Of a stretch of DNA of 42,678 nt, positions 22,085 through 30,741 are shown in pieces. Source of the DNA: JAWCNN01 sp038848005 (GTDB taxonomy: Archaea > Thermoproteota > Bathyarchaeia > Bathyarchaeales > Bathycorpusculaceae). Position 1 is the first letter of the stretch, and every line of letters begins with the position of its first letter. The stretch is taken from NCBI GenBank assembly GCA_038848005.1, contig JAWCNZ010000014.1, positions 1-42,678 on the forward strand, in the 5' to 3' direction. The translations under genes and the position numbers were made by a program. Under the pieces are notes generated by a model, which saw only the letters and a list, made by a program, of their open reading frames with translations, made no database searches and was not told the DNA's origin.

Positions 22085-22416
22085 TTTTCTTTCTGAACTT
22101 CCAAAACAACACCGCCAGAAATTAATTTGACTACATGAATTTTTAAATCAAGAAAATTATAATTGTATCCGCTAACTATAGCTTTTGTTTCGAAATCGCT
22201 TCCTTTTTCGACTCTAAGCAAATAAATGCCAGCACTATCGTAAGGATAAAGTCTGAAAACATATGTGCATTCTCCAATTTGACAGCTCACTGAATGAGCG
22301 AGTGTAACTTCTATCTGAACTGAATTATTCTTCGAGATAGTAAACATCCACAAAATAACGAAAATTGTAATAATAATGCAAACAAAAACCAAACCGACTA
22401 AAATGCATCTTTTCAT
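22081..22416 (-). CDS. Small secreted or membrane-anchored element protein
   Basis: A 111-residue protein with an N-terminal hydrophobic helix after MKRC (ILVGLVFVCIIITIFVILW) and an outer beta-rich domain containing two cysteines near residues 45-50 (SCQIGEC). No family recognised. It probably stays anchored by the uncleaved helix. Cotranscribed with the 21560 gene. Confidence 0.6.
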   Translation of the reverse strand: MKRCILVGLVFVCIIITIFVILWMFTISKNNSVQIEVTLAHSVSCQIGECTYVFRLYPYDSAGIYLLRVEKGSDFETKAIVSGYNYNFLDLKIHVVKLISGGVVLEVQKEK

Positions 22417-22443
22417 GTTTTTAATCCCTTTAATAGTTTTCTT

Positions 22444-23333
22444 TTATTCCGTCTGATATATCTTTAAGTTTGCTTTATCGTAGACTTCTCTTAACATCTT
22501 AATTCCTTGAGGAGTATAATGTTTGGCCAAAATATTCTTAGGAGCTCTTCCCTGAAAAATGTCTATAAACCTATCTGGAATAAGGGCCTTACCCATTTCT
22601 TGACTAAAGAAATCACGCAAATCCTTAGGTTTCAAGTTTATTCCAGACTTTTTCTTTGCCTTTTGCCATTCATAAAAGAATCTGTTTGAACCAATTGGAA
22701 TTAGTCTATCGCTTAACTTTTGCATGGGATTCATGCACTTCTCAAATTCTAATAGGAGCTTTTCCGCTTCCTCGTTATAGAAGCTTATTCCACTACGCTT
22801 AGTTTTACCACTATGACAATTTGGAATAATTGCCCTAAGCTCTCTGTTAATATACTTTTCTTTAAAGTCCAAACCTCACTTTTTCTAAGTCCCGACGTAG
22901 CTAAGAACAAAGCAAAACATTTAACACCAATATCATCAATTGCCTCAATAAACCGCTTAACTTTCTCTGGTTCAATTTCCTCTTTCACTTTTAAAGAAGC
23001 TTGAGGATGTTTATAACCATCCATCCACTTTAGGCCTTTATAATCTCTAAAATAGGCCTTAAAAGCTGAAAGAATGTTAGAAACGTAGTATGGAGAATAC
23101 TTCTCCTTTGCCTTTTGAATGTAAACTTGAATGTCCCTCTCCGAAATTAACGCTTTATCCTCGAGAAACGCTTTGACTTTTCTAACGTAGAGATTAACGG
23201 TTTCTTTGCTTAAATTCAACTTTGCCAAACAAAACAGCTTAAAATCTTCCAAATCCTTATGTAAAAGCTTCTTTTCTATGAATAATGAAGGTGTCGCAGG
23301 TTCAAATCCTGCCCGCCCGACCAATTTTGGCAT
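22444..23333 (-). pseudogene. Int(C): catalytic part of partitioned SSV-type integrase, one-base frameshift
   Basis: Starts in attR (GRAGFEPAT again) and encodes the core-binding domain (about KLNLSKETVNLYVRKVKAFL) and catalytic domain: first Arg in ATSGLRKSEV, then LRDFFSQEM, IDIFQGRAP, and the nucleophile in AKHY, matching SSV1 integrase (IDFIQGRKP...TQHY). Two frames are involved: 23333-22785 and 22872-22444. They join if one T is restored to the run in GAGGTTTGG near 22871, giving SEVLDFKEKYINREL. The ATG at 23333 is flanking chromosome, so the gene has no promoter of its own here. Confidence 0.88.
23291..23321. repeat. attR: right 31-bp attachment repeat, displaced tRNA-Tyr 3' end
   Basis: Identical to 18132-18162. 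It is followed by CAATTTTGG, so bases 23318-23323 read CGACCA: discriminator A plus CCA, the original chromosomal end of tRNA-Tyr. Confidence 0.9.
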
Positions 23334-23379
23334 TATGCTTATAAGTGTAGTTATGCCTTTTCTTCAGCGGAAGTGCAAA

Positions 23380-24015
23380 ATGAAAGGGTTTGTGGTTTTG
23401 CTGCTTTGTTTTGGTTTGATGGCTAATGTTTCAGCTGTTTCAAATAATGGTCTTGGGGTTAAAGGTGGGGATTGGATAAGATATGTTGTTCAAGAAGGTG
23501 CTTCGGGTGTTGAGTATCAGCAGAAAATGGAGTTCTTAAACGTGACTGGAATGGCTGTTGCTGCGAATTTGACGGTTTACATGTCTGGTGGAACTGCGTA
23601 TAGCCAACAGTTAACTGCGGACTTGGCTTCGCAGGAGGATTACCAAATAACTCCATTTAATTTTCGTGTATATCTAATTCCTGCCAATTTGACAAGCGGC
23701 GAATCCGTTTATTTGGGCAATGAATTTACCAACAAAACAGTTAATGGTGAAATGACACGGGCTTATGCGGGTGTGGATAGAAGGGTTATTTATTCAAATT
23801 TTTCGCAGGGCGGAAATCAGTACACGTTTTATTGGGATAGGGAGACTGGCGTTTTAGTGGAAGGATATATGTCTAGCGGCGGCGCTCTTTACAAGGCTGT
23901 TTTAGCCGTGGAGACAAACATGTGGAGTGGCGGAGGGTTTGAGTGGTGGATTTTTGCGATTGCTGTAACAGCCGTTGCATGTGGCATTTTAACTAAGAAA
24001 TCTAAAAGGGGTTAA
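23380..24015 (+). CDS. Secreted membrane-anchored protein
   Basis: A 211-residue protein. ATG 23380 starts a signal peptide (MKGFVVLLLCFGLMANVSA); the longer frame to 23206 runs through the attachment repeat and is rejected. The outer domain begins GDWIRYVVQEG, a pattern seen in archaeal surface proteins of unknown role, and contains several Asn sequons. A C-terminal helix (WWIFAIAVTAVACGILT) and KKSKRG end it, so it is anchored with a short cytoplasmic tail. Family not identified. Confidence 0.7.
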   Translation: MKGFVVLLLCFGLMANVSAVSNNGLGVKGGDWIRYVVQEGASGVEYQQKMEFLNVTGMAVAANLTVYMSGGTAYSQQLTADLASQEDYQITPFNFRVYLIPANLTSGESVYLGNEFTNKTVNGEMTRAYAGVDRRVIYSNFSQGGNQYTFYWDRETGVLVEGYMSSGGALYKAVLAVETNMWSGGGFEWWIFAIAVTAVACGILTKKSKRG

Positions 24016-24221
24016 TCTTTAATTTCTAAAACGTATTCGGCGAGGAAAACTGTGAGGAAACCGAAAAGGAAAATTGGAATGAAAAGCAAGTAAATGTTTT
24101 CCATGTTTATTATGTTCATTATTTGCATGGAAAGCCAAAGCATCAAAACTATATTTACGATAATGATGTTTATGAGCAGAATGGTTTTAGCCAAACCCTT
24201 TAGAATTTTTGCTTTATTCAT
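24012..24221 (-). CDS. Small two-helix membrane protein
   Basis: A 69-residue protein with a basic start (MNKAKILKG) and two hydrophobic segments (about residues 13-35 and 43-62) ending EYVLEIKD. It overlaps the convergent gene's stop by 4 nt. No family recognised; the composition is clearly that of a membrane protein, which supports it as real. Confidence 0.55.
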   Translation of the reverse strand: MNKAKILKGLAKTILLINIIIVNIVLMLWLSMQIMNIINMENIYLLFIPIFLFGFLTVFLAEYVLEIKD

Positions 24222-24356
24222 TGCTGTTCATTTCCATCTTTAAAGCTGAAATGCATTAAAAATGTTGTGTTGCATAGCCCAGCGGTTTGCTTTCAAAATG
24301 TTTTTATGTTAAAGCATTTATGAGGGAACGGAGAGGAAATATGCGAAGGAGTAGCC

Positions 24357-24926
24357 ATGCCAGAAACAATGAGAAGTTTTATAGCTTTTGATGTGGATAA
24401 CGAGTTGGTTTTAAAGCGAATTGCAGACGCCCAAAATCTTTTAGTTAAAACTGAAGCTGACTTGAAACTTGTTGAGCCAAAAAACATTCATGTAACCGTC
24501 CGCTTTCTCGGCAACATAACACCGCTTATGGTTGAAAAAGTATTTGAAGAAATGAGGAAAGTCCAGTTCACCCCATTCAACATTAAAATTTGCGGAGTTG
24601 GCGCCTTTCCAAACTTGCGTTATCCAAGGATTGTTTGGGCTGGCATAACCGAAGGTGCAGACCAACTGCGAAGCATTTTCAACCAGTTAGAGCCACGCCT
24701 ACGCAGTTTAGGGTTTACTCCAGACCCGAAGGGTTTTAGTCCACATTTAACAATAGCCCGTGTAAAGTCTGGAAGGAACAAGGCGGGACTCTGCAAGTTC
24801 ATCACTGAAAACGCCAATTACGAGTTTGGCGCAGTGCAAGCCGCATGTTTGAGGCTTAAGAAAAGCGATTTAACCCCTAAAGGACCAATTTATTCCACAC
24901 TTAAAGAGTTTTGTCCACAAAAATAA
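24357..24926 (+). CDS. thpR: RNA 2',3'-cyclic phosphodiesterase (ThpR / 2'-5' RNA ligase family)
   Basis: Two-histidine phosphoesterase that opens 2',3'-cyclic phosphates of RNA and can join 2'-5' half tRNAs in vitro. Both HxTx motifs are present: HVTV at residues 45-48 and HLTI at 130-133, in the usual spacing. ATG 24357 has AAGGAG 5 nt upstream; ATG 24369 would shorten it by four residues. Length is 189 residues. It overlaps the CCA-adding gene region and is probably cotranscribed, a sensible pairing of RNA-end enzymes in an archaeon with split and intron-bearing tRNAs. Confidence 0.92.
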   Translation: MPETMRSFIAFDVDNELVLKRIADAQNLLVKTEADLKLVEPKNIHVTVRFLGNITPLMVEKVFEEMRKVQFTPFNIKICGVGAFPNLRYPRIVWAGITEGADQLRSIFNQLEPRLRSLGFTPDPKGFSPHLTIARVKSGRNKAGLCKFITENANYEFGAVQAACLRLKKSDLTPKGPIYSTLKEFCPQK

Positions 24927-24949
24927 TATGCGGAAAAGGGCAAGGGCAT

Positions 24950-26371
24950 ATGCAAAAAATTGGGGAAATATGTGGAGTTGTTCTGGAGAGGGTTACGCCG
25001 AAAAAGGCTGAACGTAAGAAAATTGAGGCTCTAGCTAAAAAATTAGAGAGGAAAGTTGCTGAAGCAGCCAAGGCTTTCGGCGTTAAGGCTGAAGTTCGTG
25101 TAGAAGGCTCTGTGGCAAAGGATACTTGGCTCAGCGGAGAACCAGACATTGACATTTTCATGCGTGTTCCAAGGGATATACCACGCAATTCTCTTGGGGA
25201 GATAAGCCTAAAAATAGCTAGAAAAGCCACTGAAGGTTCAGAGCAGATTGAAAGATTTGCCGAACACCCGTATTTAGAGGCTGTTGTGGATGGTGTTAGG
25301 GTAAACATTGTGCCATGCTACGCCGCTGAAAGGGGGGAGTGGCTAAGCGCCACAGACCGTACGCCGTACCACACGGATTATGCAAAAAGGCATTTAACTG
25401 CGCAGATGCGTGGAGAAGTTCGCCTATTAAAGAAGTTTATGAAGGGAATAGGCGTTTACGGCGCAGAAATAAAAATCGGAGGTTTCAGCGGTTACCTCTG
25501 CGAGCTCCTAATATTAAACTACAAGTCCTTCTTGAAAACGCTTGAAGCCTTCGCCGATTACAAACAAAAAATCATCATAGACATCGAAAACCATTACAAA
25601 GAAAGAGAAAACGAGCTTTCACTCCTATTTAAAGAACCGCTAGTGGTGGTTGACCCAGTTGACAAGGGAAGAAACGTAGCCTCAGCCGTGCAAACACAAA
25701 AACTCCACAGCCTAACAGCTGCGGCAAGGGTTTTCCTAAAAAATCCAAGCTTAAACTTCTTTTATCCGCCTGAAACAAAACCCTTAACCGCAAAAGAGTT
25801 AAGGCAAGAATTTGCAAGGCGTGGCTCTACGCTTGTGTTTTTAGCTTTTGGATGGGTTAGGGCTGTTCCAGACATTTTGTGGGGTCAACTTTACAAGTCG
25901 CAGCGGTCCCTGAACAAACTTTTTAGGCTTAACGACTTCAACATTTTAAGAGCCGCAGCGTGGAGTGACGAAAAAACCCTAAACATTTTCATTTTTGAGC
26001 TTGAACAGCGCATGCTTTCACCAGTCAAAAAACATTTTGGGCCACCCTTAGAAAAGGAGCGTGAATGCGAAAAATTCCTTAAAAAACACCTAAACAGCCT
26101 AAACGTTGTTTCTGGACCATACATTGAAGATAGTAGGTGGATTGTACATGTCAGGAGAAAATTTGTGGATGCTGTGGCTTTGCTTAATGAAAAACTGGCG
26201 AACGGCGGAAGAAACGCAGGTGTTGCCGAACAAATTTCGCAAACGCTCCGCAAAGGATTCAAAATCTATGTAGGCGATGAAATAGTGGAAATTTACGAGA
26301 AAAACAGCGAATTTGCCTCTTTCCTATCCGAGTTTCTTTATGGCAAGCCGAAATGGCTAGAAATCGCTTAA
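24950..26371 (+). CDS. cca: CCA-adding enzyme (archaeal class I tRNA nucleotidyltransferase)
   Basis: Builds or repairs the 3' CCA of tRNA. The catalytic block EGSVAKDTWLSGEPDIDIF (about residues 52-70 from ATG 24950) carries the GS motif and the Asp pair D66/D68. Downstream parts match the class I neck, body and tail. The length from 24950 is 473 residues; TTG 24911 would add 13 residues overlapping ThpR. In this window tRNA-Tyr and tRNA-Gln lack encoded CCA and need this enzyme. Confidence 0.93.
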   Translation: MQKIGEICGVVLERVTPKKAERKKIEALAKKLERKVAEAAKAFGVKAEVRVEGSVAKDTWLSGEPDIDIFMRVPRDIPRNSLGEISLKIARKATEGSEQIERFAEHPYLEAVVDGVRVNIVPCYAAERGEWLSATDRTPYHTDYAKRHLTAQMRGEVRLLKKFMKGIGVYGAEIKIGGFSGYLCELLILNYKSFLKTLEAFADYKQKIIIDIENHYKERENELSLLFKEPLVVVDPVDKGRNVASAVQTQKLHSLTAAARVFLKNPSLNFFYPPETKPLTAKELRQEFARRGSTLVFLAFGWVRAVPDILWGQLYKSQRSLNKLFRLNDFNILRAAAWSDEKTLNIFIFELEQRMLSPVKKHFGPPLEKERECEKFLKKHLNSLNVVSGPYIEDSRWIVHVRRKFVDAVALLNEKLANGGRNAGVAEQISQTLRKGFKIYVGDEIVEIYEKNSEFASFLSEFLYGKPKWLEIA

Positions 26372-27190
26372 CCATAGCATTATTAGAACAGCGCCAAGAA
26401 ACCAGCAATAAAATGCGAAAAAATGAAGCTTTTGCTTGCATAAAATTTTCCAAAGCAGTTTTATGGCAAAGTAACCTATGCACATTGCAGGAATAACTCC
26501 AGCTAAAATTTCACTCCATCCCAATCCTGTGGACAACAGCTTTCCATAATCTTTATACGCCGAGTAACCCGCAGCACCGATAATGGCTGGTATTGAAAGC
26601 AAAAATGAAAATTGGAAAGCTTTTTCCCGTTTTATTCCCAGCAACAGCGCCACGGTAATGGTTGCTCCGCTTCTAGAAAAGCCTGGAAGTATGGCTAGTC
26701 CCTCCGCGACGCCGATTATTATGGCTGCTGAATAGTTTATGTTGTCCGTTTTTTCCATTCCAAATTTTGCGGAGTAAAGAATAAACCCAAAAACAATGAA
26801 GACAACGGCAATTGATAAAAAGTTTGTGAAAGTTTGTTCCACAGTTTCTTTGAGTAATATGCCAATAACCGCTGCGGGTATTGTTCCAACAATTACAGGC
26901 GGTATTAACTTTCCATGTTCTGTTTTAAAATCTAAACGGCTTAAAGCTTCAAGCATATTTCCTATTTCCCTTCTAAAAAAGAAGAGGACAACAATTAATG
27001 TTCCTATGTGTAATATAAAATCAAATAGTAGGTAATTCTGCGTGCCAAAATTCAGGAAGTGCTCAGCCACTTTTAGATGCCCTGTGCTTGAAATTGGAAG
27101 CCACTCTGTTAAACCTTGAATTATGCCGAGAATTACTGTTTTTATCAGCTGTTCCAAACTTGTTTCCGCCTTTCCTTCTAATATCCGCAT
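26357..27190 (-). CDS. uppP: Undecaprenyl-diphosphatase family protein (UppP/BacA)
   Basis: An eight-helix membrane phosphatase. In bacteria it recycles undecaprenyl diphosphate; in archaea it presumably acts on dolichyl or similar polyprenyl diphosphates used in glycosylation. GLTEWLPISSTGH at residues 26-38 and LPGFSRSGAT at about 169-178 are the two catalytic motifs with conserved Glu, Ser and Arg. Length is 277 residues from ATG 27190. Its 3' end overlaps the convergent cca gene by 15 nt. Confidence 0.92.
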   Translation of the reverse strand: MRILEGKAETSLEQLIKTVILGIIQGLTEWLPISSTGHLKVAEHFLNFGTQNYLLFDFILHIGTLIVVLFFFRREIGNMLEALSRLDFKTEHGKLIPPVIVGTIPAAVIGILLKETVEQTFTNFLSIAVVFIVFGFILYSAKFGMEKTDNINYSAAIIIGVAEGLAILPGFSRSGATITVALLLGIKREKAFQFSFLLSIPAIIGAAGYSAYKDYGKLLSTGLGWSEILAGVIPAMCIGYFAIKLLWKILCKQKLHFFAFYCWFLGAVLIMLWLSDF

Positions 27191-27258
27191 TTAACCTTTT
27201 AAAGGCAATCTGTAAACGATAAGTACTTAACCAGTGCAAACGGTGGTGGATGCCAGTT

Positions 27259-27642
27259 TTAAACTTCGCCTTCTTCTGGAATGGCGTTATCCACAACCTT
27301 AATCCATCTTGTGGCTAAAATTTGGTCAAAATCTTCACTTTTTGGGTTTAGGTCGCTTGCAACCAAGTGCCAATGGTCGTTTATGGTGGCGAATGTTGAA
27401 TCCATTATCACAAATTTGGGCGTGTAACTGAAAACTTTTCTGCCAATTTTAGAGAGAATGTCTAAGGCACGTTCAACAGCCTTATATGGAATTGTGTGCT
27501 CATGCCTCTTATAAATAATCATTATCCGTTCTTTATGTCCCTTCAAGTTTTTGGTTCTCAAAACAATGAATGAATTGTCCTCGTAAAATATTTTCTCTTG
27601 GTTTAAATCCAACTCGCAGAGCGGACAATTTAAGGCTTTCAC
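27259..27642 (-). CDS. HIT-like domain protein
   Basis: A 127-residue protein. It begins with CPLC at residues 6-9, a zinc knuckle common before HIT domains, then FIVLRTKNLKGHKERI, which matches the HIT strand (..vl...p...GH.l.i), and HWHLVASD at about 90-97, a variant of the HxHxH triad with one His replaced. It may be a nucleotide hydrolase or binding protein; the altered triad makes activity uncertain. Divergent from the DUF5615 gene. Confidence 0.6.
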   Translation of the reverse strand: MKALNCPLCELDLNQEKIFYEDNSFIVLRTKNLKGHKERIMIIYKRHEHTIPYKAVERALDILSKIGRKVFSYTPKFVIMDSTFATINDHWHLVASDLNPKSEDFDQILATRWIKVVDNAIPEEGEV

Positions 27643-27734
27643 GGTGCATCACTCTCTCACAAAATATTTTGGAACTTTAATAATATAAATGACACTGTTA
27701 AAAGTATAAAGCGGAGAGGAAGGGCGAAACAAAA

Positions 27735-28025
27735 TTGAAGATTCTGCTTGATGAAATGTACGCTGGCTTAAAAGAATACTTTGAAACCTTCGGCTGGGAA
27801 GTGCTAACAGTTCAAGAAGTGGGACTGCAAGGCGCAAAAGACAAAGACATAGTGGAATACGCAAAGAAAAACAATTTGCTACTAATCACACAAGACCAGA
27901 AACCCGCTGAACTCGCCGAACTTTTAGGCGTCAAATATGTGCTGATTTCCAACGCCATGATAGCCAAAATAACACATGAAAAGATAAAAGAGAAATACCC
28001 AGAAATAATAAAGCATAAACCCTAA
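27735..28025 (+). CDS. DUF5615 PIN-like protein
   Basis: A 96-residue PIN-like protein. The N terminus MKILLDEMYAGLKEYF has the acidic start of the family, and residues 30-60 carry KDKDIVEYAKKNNLLLITQDQK, where the D-x-D and TxDxK-like acids sit as in Mut7-C/DUF5615 proteins. This family often pairs with a small DUF433 antitoxin, but no such gene is next to it here. TTG start at 27735. RNase activity is an inference from the fold. It sits 30 nt before the ATPase gene, so they may be cotranscribed. Confidence 0.75.
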   Translation: MKILLDEMYAGLKEYFETFGWEVLTVQEVGLQGAKDKDIVEYAKKNNLLLITQDQKPAELAELLGVKYVLISNAMIAKITHEKIKEKYPEIIKHKP

Positions 28026-28054
28026 AACAGAAACAGTTTATGTGAGGTTTAAAA

Positions 28055-29038
28055 GTGATTAAAAACCTTAAAATTGAAAACTTCAAGTCAATAAAACAGC
28101 TTAAGCTGGAATGCAAAAGAATAAACCTTTTCATAGGCGAACCAAACACTGGAAAATCAAACATACTCGAAACAATGGGGCTGTTATCACATGTTTACCA
28201 TCCCCATAGCGAATATGCCCGCCGTCACTTTTTCAGATTCGAAAACATGATTGATATTTTCTACGACCACGTGCTAGGCAACGATGTTAGAATTATATTC
28301 GATGAGAAAATATTGAAAGTTCAATTTAAAAATGGATTTTTCATTGAGAGTTATGTAAACGAAAAAGGTGAGCGTATCGATAATATTTTCCACTACACTT
28401 ACCTCGGAGAGGGATCAACGAATTACTTAACGGATTTTTCTTCATTTAAATTTTACAGGTTTGTTGTGAGGTCGGTTTTTCCGAGTCAGCGTTCAGAATT
28501 TCTTAGTCCGCCCGACGGTGATAATCTTTTGGCTGTTGTTTTAGTTCGGAAGGATTTACGAACTACCCTTAAACAGATTTTTGACAATTTTGGTTTGACT
28601 TTGGTTTTTGAGCCTCAAGAAGGCAAGATAAAGGTGCAGAAGCAACTTGAAGACATCATCATTTCTTTTCCGTATTCTTTGGCTTCTGAAACCCTTCAGA
28701 GGCTTGTTTTCTATTTAACAGCAATTTATTCCAACAAGGATTCGGTGCTTGCTTTTGAAGAGCCTGAAGCCCACGCTTTTCCATATTATACAAAGTATCT
28801 TGCGGAAATCATAGCCCAAAACAAAAATAACAATCAGTATTTTATTTCGACGCATAATCCCTATTTTCTTCTTTCAGTGCTTGAAAAAGCTCCAAAGGAC
28901 GAAGTGGCAATTTTCTGCACTAGGCTGGAGGATTATCAAACCAAAGTTAAAGCTTTAACCGAAGAGCAAATCGGCGAAATCCTCGAAAAAGGAATAGACA
29001 TTTTTCTCAACGTTGAAAGGTTCCTTGAAGGAGCCTAA
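28055..29038 (+). CDS. OLD/RecF-like AAA ATPase
   Basis: A 327-residue ABC/SMC-type ATPase. IKNLKIENFKSIKQL is the typical start; Walker A GEPNTGKS is at residues 28-35, Walker B is LAFEEPEAHAFP at about 228-239, and the H-loop FISTHNPYFLL follows. It is shorter than full OLD proteins and has no Toprim nuclease domain of its own. The next gene, 6 nt later, encodes a Toprim-like protein in pieces, so the pair looks like a two-gene ATPase-nuclease system. GTG start at 28055. Confidence 0.85.
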   Translation: MIKNLKIENFKSIKQLKLECKRINLFIGEPNTGKSNILETMGLLSHVYHPHSEYARRHFFRFENMIDIFYDHVLGNDVRIIFDEKILKVQFKNGFFIESYVNEKGERIDNIFHYTYLGEGSTNYLTDFSSFKFYRFVVRSVFPSQRSEFLSPPDGDNLLAVVLVRKDLRTTLKQIFDNFGLTLVFEPQEGKIKVQKQLEDIIISFPYSLASETLQRLVFYLTAIYSNKDSVLAFEEPEAHAFPYYTKYLAEIIAQNKNNNQYFISTHNPYFLLSVLEKAPKDEVAIFCTRLEDYQTKVKALTEEQIGEILEKGIDIFLNVERFLEGA

Positions 29039-29044
29039 CACGAA

Positions 29045-29540
29045 ATGTATCTTGTGGAATGCAAGCCAGACGCCACGTTAGTGAAAAGTTTAACTGGCAC
29101 TTCAAGGAAAAACATTATACACGCTGGAAACAAAACTGAACTTCTCAAAAGACTCACTAAACACTTCACAAATTCAATAGGGATAGTTGACGAAGACCCG
29201 TGGAGTCATCAATCCCCGCTTTTGAATAAGTTTAAGAAAGTGCAGAACTTGACAAAGTGTGACATTAAAATATTCTGCCGAAAAGTGGGAATAACCTCCT
29301 AATTATGTTGTGTCCAAGGTTGGAGGAGTGGATACTTAAAGCCGCGCATGAGGCAAACGTAAACCCCAAAGATTATGGTTTGCCAGATGACGCTGAAAAA
29401 CTGCGTGAACAAATAAACATTAAAACCGACAAATTCCAGCAGTTAGAGAAGCCATAAAACTGAAAAGTGAAAGACTTAAGAAACTTAGGTGGTATCTTTT
29501 GCATGGCTATGAAAACCGTGAAAAAATTATATGGACGTGA
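29045..29540 (+). pseudogene. Toprim-like partner of the ATPase, broken by two single-base deletions
   Basis: Three frames read as one protein. Frame 1 (29045-29302): YLVECKPDATLVKSL and IGIVDEDPW, with the Glu and Asp-x-Asp acids of a Toprim-like site. Restoring one A to the A-run at 29267-29270 leads into ILPKSGNNLLIMLCPRLEEW (frame 2). A second lost base near 29444 leads to EAIKLKSERLKKLRWYLL and a stop at 29538. The repaired protein is about 165 residues. DUF4276/DUF4435-like Toprim partners of AAA ATPases are the nearest idea, by eye. Two independent deletions favour a real pseudogene over one sequencing slip. The end overlaps the convergent polymerase by 14 nt. Confidence 0.7.
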
Positions 29541-30621
29541 GTGTTTTTTGTTTTTCTGCTGATGTTAATTTTGAAACTCTTACACCTACCAACCTTATTT
29601 TTCTGTTTGGTTTAAAGTATGCCTTGGCGAGTTCTTTTGCTGTCCTTTTCAGGTCTTGTAGGCTGTTTGTTATGTGCGGTAAGGTTTTGCTGTGAGTGTG
29701 GGTTTCAAAGTTTTCGTAGCGAACCTTAACTGTAACCGTTTTAAAATAGAGGTTTTGGGCTGTGAGGTCTTTGTGGGTTTCTTCTGAAAGCTGGTTTATG
29801 ACCTTTTGGATTAATTCGATGTTTGAGGTGTCTTCTTCAAATGTTTTTTCTCGGCTTATGGATTTTATTTGGGTTTTTTCTGTAACTTCGCTTTTGTCTA
29901 TGCCGTGCGCCATCAAATACATTTGTGTGCCTATGGCGCCGAAAACTTCCGCCAGCACCGACGGGTCGTAGTTGGCTAGTTCGCCTATCGTGTTTATTCC
30001 CATAGCCCTAAGCTTCTCTTCGGTTTTCTTTCCAACCCAGAGGAGCTTGCGCACTGGTAATGGCGCAAGGAACTTTTTAGCTTCCTCTTCTCTGACGATT
30101 GTTAAGCCGTCTGGTTTTTGGTGGTCGCTGGCTATTTTGGCTATGAGTTTGTTTGGTCCCACGCCTATAGAGCATGTAAGCCCCTCTTTTTCGTATATTT
30201 CCCTTTTTATTTGACGTGCTAAGGCTTCGGCTTCAACGTAGTCTTTGGCTTTTGATGTCACGTCTATGAAGGCTTCGTCTATTCCCCACTGTTCGAATTT
30301 GTCTGCGTGTTTTCGCAGTAAATCCATTATTCTTTCTGAAACTTTTGTGTATAGTTCGTAGTTGACTGGTAGGTAAATGGCGTTTGGGCATAGCTTCCAA
30401 GCTTTTGAGATGGGCATGCCTGATTTAACGCCGAATTTTCTGGCTTCATAGTTGCATGTGCTGACGACACCTCTGCCTTTTCCAGCTTTTGGGTCTGCGC
30501 CGACGATGACTGGTTTACCCCAATATTCTGGATGTAGTTTCTCTTCAATTGCCGTGAAAAAGTGGTCCATGTCCACATGGAATATTATGCGTCTTTTTTC
30601 GCCCATGTTTTCGTTTTCCAC
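29527..30621 (-). CDS. dinB: Y-family DNA polymerase IV (Dpo4/DinB)
   Basis: Translesion DNA polymerase. Catalytic acids are in HVDMDHFF (Asp17, Asp19) and IDEAFIDV (Asp115, Glu116). The helix-hairpin-helix thumb LLWVGKKTEEKLRAMG and the little-finger domain follow. Length is 364 residues. GTG 30621 is used; ATG 30606 is an alternative, and neither has a clear SD. The C terminus (QKTLTSI) is a weak match to a PCNA-binding box without the aromatic pair. The hairpin pair lies just upstream of the gene. Confidence 0.94.
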   Translation of the reverse strand: MENENMGEKRRIIFHVDMDHFFTAIEEKLHPEYWGKPVIVGADPKAGKGRGVVSTCNYEARKFGVKSGMPISKAWKLCPNAIYLPVNYELYTKVSERIMDLLRKHADKFEQWGIDEAFIDVTSKAKDYVEAEALARQIKREIYEKEGLTCSIGVGPNKLIAKIASDHQKPDGLTIVREEEAKKFLAPLPVRKLLWVGKKTEEKLRAMGINTIGELANYDPSVLAEVFGAIGTQMYLMAHGIDKSEVTEKTQIKSISREKTFEEDTSNIELIQKVINQLSEETHKDLTAQNLYFKTVTVKVRYENFETHTHSKTLPHITNSLQDLKRTAKELAKAYFKPNRKIRLVGVRVSKLTSAEKQKTLTSI

Positions 30622-30697
30622 GCTTGACTTGCTTTAAGTTAAACTGGAGCTTTTGTCGATTTGAATCTATCGCAAAAGCATGTGTTTCGGTTGTGTT

Positions 30698-30730
30698 AAT
30701 GTCGTCGGGACAACGGAATTTTGGACGACA
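30698..30730. repeat. Hairpin unit 1 of pair 2 (partial)
   Basis: TGTCGTC (30700-30706) pairs with GACGACA (30724-30730). It begins AATGTCGTC like the unit at 15089 but its right end is not the full ACATTT. Confidence 0.5.
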
Positions 30731-30741
30731 CCGAATGCATT

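Larger units (their letters stand above)
18132..23321. mobile_element. Integrated SSV-type element in tRNA-Tyr (5,159-bp circle)
   Basis: Bounded by identical 31-bp direct repeats from the 3' end of tRNA-Tyr, 5,159 bp apart. The left copy completes the working tRNA; the right copy is the displaced original end, still followed by CCA. The integrase is split by the attachment site as in fusellovirus (SSV) integrases. Between the ends are a winged-helix regulator, a zinc ribbon, a possible LSm protein, small membrane proteins, a second tyrosine recombinase and unknown genes. No helicase, primase, polymerase or capsid gene is recognised, so it may be a small cryptic plasmid, a satellite or a virus remnant. 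Confidence 0.9.

Noticed and set aside
23206..23379. Longer start for the 23380 gene
   Set aside because: The extension translates the attachment repeat and integrase region in another frame; a clear signal peptide begins at 23380.
24250..24300. Further copy of the hairpin family near AAATGTTGTG
   Set aside because: Only one arm is present; no inverted partner at the right distance.
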